NCBI GenBank assembly: GCA_022747635.1
Contig: JAKTNV010000062.1
Coordinates: 753,501-817,500, forward strand
Reading direction: 5' to 3'
Length of the DNA: 64,000 nucleotides
Source of the DNA: Hetaerina americana
Taxonomy: Eukaryota > Arthropoda > Insecta > Odonata > Calopterygidae
Translations under genes and position numbers: made by a program
Notes under the pieces: model-generated
The model's input: only the letters and a program-made list of their open reading frames with translations
Database searches by the model: none
What the model was told of the DNA's origin: nothing
Shown: piece by piece, positions 58,861 through 64,000 of the stretch
Numbering within the stretch: the stretch's first letter is position 1
Layout of the letters: each line of letters opens with the position of its first letter

Positions 58861-60317
58861 CCTGACCCAGATGTCACGTTGGACTCTGGACAACCCCGGT
58901 GAAAATCAAAGGCAGTGAATACACTTGGAGACGACCCTGCGAAATAAACACAGGGTCCGAGTAAGTGAGCCCTGATCTCTCAGCGAATCTATCGTCCACC
59001 AGGGGGGTAGGAATGCACGTCCCTCGGCTTCCCCTGGGAGTGATGGGGGGTAGGTCGGGGGGGAGTGACAGAGAGGAGGGGAGAGGTTTGAGGAGGCAGC
59101 CCTCCGCCCGCAGCCGGCGAATTAAATTCATGCGATCCTCTCGATTGCGCCCGCGACGAATTGGGAACTGCAGCCCGAGCTAAGGGCCGTGGTGCACTTA
59201 TAAGAGAGGAGTGGGTGGGTGGGTGGGTGGGTGTGGGGGGGGAAGAAGAGCGGATCCCTTCCTCATTTGCTATTCCACTTTTGATTACCCTCACGATATT
59301 CGCCTGAGGAAGATTTCAAGTCGCTGTAACGTTGGAAAAGGGATTTTTGGAGCGGCGCCACCCCTACCCTACCTCCCGCTTCTGCTTCGCTCGACGATTT
59401 TCATTTTTTCCCCCGCTTCCCATCCCCCGTACCTGACGATCCCGGAAAAGGATGATAAAAAGTTCCTGCAGCACAAAATCACAAGGCCGTCAATTTCCGG
59501 AATTTCACGGAGTGTTTTTTTCTAATATGAAGTAATTTTTTGAAAAAATCGAATTAACAAACCTCCCCGCATTGTAATTCCAATTTTTTTTAGTACTTCC
59601 CCCTTCCACTTGAATTAAGACTCATAATTACAAGTTCAAAGCCTTGGAAAATCTGTTAGGTAAAGAGATTTGATTGCTGGCAATCTTCGACAGCATAAAA
59701 AGTTTTAATCGCACGCAGATAAGACGGCCTTCGCGTCAGCCAGCAGGGAAACGGAGGGTGGGTGCAGGGGGAAGGGGGTGTGTGGGGGGGGGTGCGCGGG
59801 ATGGGATGATGCACGGTGCTCGCAGTGATTCACGTAATTGGGCGCTGAGCGAGGTTCGGTTCTCTCGCTCCTGACTGTCAGATGCCCGAATACACCAAAG
59901 GAATCCCTAAACGGAACGCAAAAATGCAATTCTTCCGTTAGAAAAAATGGAAATTTTAGAATACTTAATTTACTCGCACTAACTGAGATTCTCAACTCTT
60001 AAAATTTCATTAAGTTCTGGGAATTAATTCCTTCGGCTACTCTTACGTTCCTTAGCTGAGAATTGACGACGCCATGAATACAAATGGAATCCTTCCGAAC
60101 TTTAAACGGAGGAGAAGACCAGTTATTAAAAAAAAATATGGAGCTCGTGATTTCTTTGGCGAATAGAGTTGTAAAAAGATCCATCACGTTGAATGCTTAC
60201 CATGGTTTGAATTCTGAAACTTTGACGGACGAAATTAACTCTCCAATCCTTTATGACATAACAAAACACACGAGCCGATTGAGAGAAGTTTGAACTCAGA
60301 AAATGGCACGATATTAA
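58861..60317. other. No gene; short-loop G-quadruplex motif at 59212-59233
   Basis: (GGGT)n with five G3 tracts and single-T loops on the plus strand, then a G8 run. No coding or repeat family recognised. Confidence 0.5.
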
Positions 60318-60520
60318 TATATTTATTTATTAAATGAATTTTATTGAGGCCAGATTGAGGCTCAATAGTCCCTTACTCCATCTGACTCCTACACATACAA
60401 AGAGGCAAGGCAATTACATACACCCAAGCCAATGGTGTAAGGAGACCAACAAAGGCGGGAATTGAACCCGCGATCTCTGAGGTCGCAGGCGGGGGCGTCG
60501 ACATTGTGACCGTCAATATG
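60318..60520 (-). repeat. tRNA-derived SINE (family S1)
   Basis: The minus strand has a B box in GCGGGTTCAATTCCCGCC, the S1 body ATTGGCTTGGGTGTATG, GAGGCTCAATCTGGCC and an AATAAATAAATAT end. The A-box side is degenerate. Confidence 0.65.
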
Positions 60521-62485
60521 GCATGTTCTGTCAACGATTGGTTTTTCTTGGTATATAACATAGAATTCGACAGTAATAGGCTTTTATCTCCGCCCTCATG
60601 GATTAAAGAAAAACTATAGACACAGTAATCAACCCGGAGGTCGGTTTGATAGGTGATGGTGGAGATCACACAGTACTAAGCCCTATACGGCGTGTGAAAT
60701 TCACACATCAGGGTAGGGGGGCCAGATTCAGAGGTACGTGAAATAATGTCAAATTATAAAAATAATGGTTGTATTAGAAATAGCAGTGCGAACGATGAAA
60801 ATGTTTTAACGAGTGACAAGGGGAGGAATTCGAAGCGGAAGGGATGCGGAGGAAGATGGAGAGTCGTCGCAATATGGATTCGAACGGTCGCCCGGGACGA
60901 CAAAAACCCCGTCATTTAAGTACGCGTTTGACATAAACACTCCCGAAATCCGGCAAAAAATAGCTCCGTCACACAGTGCAGAAAAGCGTGACTCACGGAG
61001 ACAGGAGTTGGGCAGTGGCCGATTCAGGGGGGCAAAACCGAGAGTGGGCAGAGATCCCCTTCCGCCCCGACGCGAAACGAAACGTAGACGAGTGAATGAG
61101 GCATTCGACCTCTGTCGGCACAACAGCGATCCGCACTTGGTCACACGATCCCGGGTTGGCGAGACGGGAGGGAGGGAGAGGGAGGGAGAGGGAGAGAGGG
61201 GGGGAGAGGGGGGGGGAGTCGATCGCGATAAACCCAAAACACATAATGCGCCTCAATTAGGCCTAGGCGACAGATGTCCCACTTCCAAGGGCCAAAACCT
61301 CTCCCTTTGGCATCTGTCCTCCGTCATTTTGCTTTTTCGGCGGAAGGAGACTGCACGCGAAGAAGGGCCTCCCTGGAGGACAAGGGCGGGGGGGACCCCT
61401 GTTTTGTGACAGGGGGAGACCTTGAAAGAGAGAAACGGGATAAAAAAATATACATGTGCGATAGCACAATGAGGCCCCCGAAAGAGCAACTTCGTCATTA
61501 GGGCGCTCTTCACATTGGTCCTATCGAAAAATATACGCGTGCTTATAAAGAAGCTCCCTATGCATGGTTATATCGAGGGAAAAAAGGAGGAACAGACGCG
61601 CATTAGACTGGGCGGGGCGGGGGGGAGGGGGAATAGGGTTTACCCTGCCCCCCTTTATCCCTCCCGTCTCCACCCCCCCGAAACCAGCGCGAGATTCTAA
61701 CCCCCTACCGCCGTCCAATAACGCCCACAAAAGGCAACGCGGCGAGCGAACTGCTGAAACACACGCCCCATGTACTCTCGTGTTGAACAACACGAGATTC
61801 CAGCCGAGATACGGGAGGAAACAGGGGGTGGGGGGGCTTGCCGGAGGGGTGGAGACGAAATACTGAAATGGTTTTACGGTTATTAGAAAAAGGAGGAGGA
61901 GGGTGTGGGGGGGGGAGGGTGGGGGTGGATTGGCAAGGGGGGGGTGTGGAGGGGGAGAGAGGCTGGAAAGAACGCGGGGTGGGGGAATCAGAGGAGAGAG
62001 AAAACCCAGACAATCTCAAATTACCTCAATTAATTTCTATGCATTAAAATTTAATGAGAGCTGATGTTGGCGAACGATTCTGTAGCACTCCCGCCTACCC
62101 CCCACTCCCCCTTTCCCACCCCCCGCCCCGCCACCCCCTTCTCGCCACGGGGGGTTGGTCCCTCCCCCAATTATTACGTGGGAGGAGGAGGGAGTTTTCG
62201 GGCCCAGGGCGTGAATAGTCCCAGGGGGGGAAGGAGAGGACACCCGGGGGAACTGGGAAGGGGGTGGGTCGTCCGCGTCTCACCCCCCCGGAGGGGGTGT
62301 GCAGGGGGAATGCTCGATATCTGAATATCTCACGGCGATGCGCATGAAATGTTCACAGCAAACGTATCGACTCAAATGGACAATATCGCATTTTACTCAT
62401 TGCATAATTTAACATCCTATGGTACATTTTAGAATTCCCGAATATTATTTTAACTAGAGCAATCCCCGCTGGTTTTCCATCGTAA
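60521..62485. other. No gene seen; G- and C-rich tracts
   Basis: Open frames up to 198 codons (60813-61409) coincide with skewed composition and have no domain. Purine-rich runs at 61165-61220 and 61860-61990. Confidence 0.5.
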
Positions 62486-62489
62486 TCCC

Positions 62490-62870
62490 GATGAGTTCAT
62501 GGGTCGATGCATCACTCTGGACGAAACATGGACACTACGGCTACACTCCAGGGACAGAGCAGCAGCCGAGAGAGTGGGTTTCTAAAAGACGATCCGTCTC
62601 CGAAGAAGGCGAAGAAGGTGAAATCGGCCGAAGAGGTGGTGATGGCCACGGTGTTTGGGATATGCGCGCGGATCCATGCGCATCGATTATATGCAAAAAG
62701 GACAAATGATGTATGGAGAGTACCTATTCTGCGTCTTCATTGCGCCGGTTGAACGTAGATAAAAATACGTCGTCATTTGGCATGTAGAAAAATTCTCTTC
62801 CACCAAGGCAGTGCACGGGTGCATAGGAACGCAGTTTCGTTGGCGAAAACTATACAATTGAAGTTATAAT
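62490..62870 (+). pseudogene. Decayed mariner transposase core
   Basis: Across three frames the text reads RCITLDETW (first catalytic D), YTPGTEQQPREWVS, PSPKKAKKVKSAEEVVMATVF, a remnant of ..HIDYLQKG (RIDYMQKG), and finally RKILFHQGSARVHRNAVSLA. These are in order for a mariner DDE domain. In the last piece the second catalytic D of HxDNA is G. Several indels break the frame. It is distinct from both other mariners here. Confidence 0.65.
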
Positions 62871-64000
62871 TATTGAAACATCCACCGTAATCATCAAATT
62901 TGCCCAACGCCCTCCCCACCCCCGCCCCCGGCACTTGTTCGTCGTCGTCGGTGGGAGTGAGGCGAGTGGAAGATTCGGAGCGTGTGCTATTTTAACCTCC
63001 CCCACTCCCCCTCAAATACCCCGCGAACACCCCGCCGACGGCCGCAGGGCTAACACACGGACGGGGGGAGGTTCGCTCCATCCCCAGGGTCGCTGGGATA
63101 CGGCGGTCCTCGGGCATTTAAAATAAAAAATCGTTCCGACTCATTGTTTACCCCGGGTTTATCCTGGATGGGCGCAGTGGAGCATTGAAAATAAAAAGGA
63201 TACAAATGGCGGCAGGCGTTATTCATTTTTTCTACACTCGATTTCTCATACATCACGGATTGAAATCCGTTCAGAAACTTTTAGCACATTCAGCACGTTA
63301 TTTAATTTGAACTTCAATCGTGCTTTTTTTTAAATTTATTATAATTTTAGACGTCCGAGAAGAAATCAAATTGAAAAGTAATACTTATTCAAAACCGGTG
63401 GAAATTTAACCCTCATCCTTTAAACGTAGCACGTACAATTTAATACGTCACAATTAAACTAGTGCCGCATGGGTTATCGAAAATCGACTTCATGTCGACC
63501 GGTTCATTCACATCTTTAAACATTTTCAACAACTTTCCCGCGCATGTGCACCACGCCTCTCGATTAATCTGTTCCTTCGAAGGATACACACGTAATCCCC
63601 GTCATTAGCCGTCAAGAAGGGCTTTGAAAATTATTCCCCCTTTTTTTACCGACTTTTACCTCTTGGTATGTCCTGGTATTTGTTTCCCCAGCGACATAAT
63701 CCGAAGACACTCGGCACCGAAAACGTTACACAAGCTGCTTCTCAAACAGGACCTCCAGACTCCGTCCTCCACTTCCGTCTCAGAAAGGTCGAAAAAAATT
63801 CCTCCCCTCAGGATCTCTCCGAGTTCCTTCTCCTAGGCAACCCTCGCCTCCCCCCCCCGCCCGCCACACACCCCCCTTCCCCCCAAACGCCCTTTCCCGA
63901 ACTCCCACGCAGCAGAGGAGGGGAGGTGGGGCAAAGAGGCCGACGACGTCTTCATCCACCTTACCCTAGGAGAAGGCGCTGCCACGCGTCTTAAGGGGCG
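62871..64000. other. No gene or repeat recognised
   Basis: Mixed composition with C-rich patches. Short frames only. Confidence 0.5.

Noticed and set aside
59305..59345. CCTGAGGAAG motif resembling a PLE terminus
   Set aside because: No paired stem followed by GAAA and no inverted arm or (TA)n nearby.
60813..61409. 198-codon open frame
   Set aside because: It is composition-driven (G-rich), overlaps antisense frames of similar length, and shows no motif.

Overview
This is eukaryotic, repeat-dominated intergenic DNA. The mix of elements points to an arthropod, probably an insect: a DD34D mariner, CR1-type and RTE-type LINEs, Penelope-like elements (PLEs) with GIY-YIG endonuclease, tRNA-derived SINEs and long (TA)n arrays. 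I cannot place it more precisely. I see no host gene, no rRNA gene, no functional tRNA gene and no CRISPR array. Most long open frames outside the transposons are either translations of (TA)n or open frames in G/C-biased DNA.

Two LINE families dominate. 'LINE-A' is RTE/BovB-like: an endonuclease starting RIGTWNVRTM, an RT with GVRQGCPLSPLLFN and FADD, a C-terminus with YGAETWSLKQEDRRRLEAFEMW, and a 3' end that runs into AT-rich microsatellites. Copies lie at 1-1619(-), 7443-11109(+), 15677-16773/20047-20942(+), 34440-36055(+), 45856-46330(+), 48910-48970(-) and 58420-58860(+). 'LINE-B' is CR1-like: SDHK endonuclease, GVPQGS, FADD, a C-terminal VRPHLEYA..WDP block, and a 3' end with a GC-rich stem plus (GATGTA)n. 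Its two large copies lie at 16776-20046 and 36735-39722. LINE-B has inserted into LINE-A twice with readable target duplications, and a B/A chimera with one continuous frame lies at 892-1899. About twenty other pieces carry only the LINE-B-type tail. Some belong to a discrete ~310-320 bp element with a fixed 5' end, which looks like a LINE-tail-sharing non-autonomous element.

Layout: 1-2000 LINE chimera; 2023-2293 tail element; 2278-3588 an open RT-RNase H retroelement of uncertain class with a 3' hairpin; 5517-7442 (TA)n-embedded PLE palindromes including two mirror-image GIY-YIG genes; 7443-11109 LINE-A with a nested LINE-B fragment; 11165-12010 PLE and CR1 relics; 13002-14010 nested tail elements; 15536-20942 LINE-A split by LINE-B; 24594-25346 a deleted mariner copy whose near-identical twin lies at 46578-47330; 25347-30709 relics, SINEs, a PLE hairpin and an unknown repeat shared with 52560-52810; 33040-36447 LINE relics and a PLE hairpin; 36735-39722 LINE-B; 41000-41350 a PLE hairpin; 43278-44609 an apparently intact mariner; 45856-47790 LINE-A end, mariner twin and microsatellites; 47791-64000 mostly unique or GC-skewed DNA with scattered relics.

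The most unusual structure is a set of PLE-derived inverted repeats. In several cases they sit between (TA)n tracts, one arm carries a short extra tail, and the loop or arm contains a covarying hammerhead-ribozyme-like core. The best candidate for something undescribed is the combination of this fold-back architecture with the open, unplaced RT-RNase H element.
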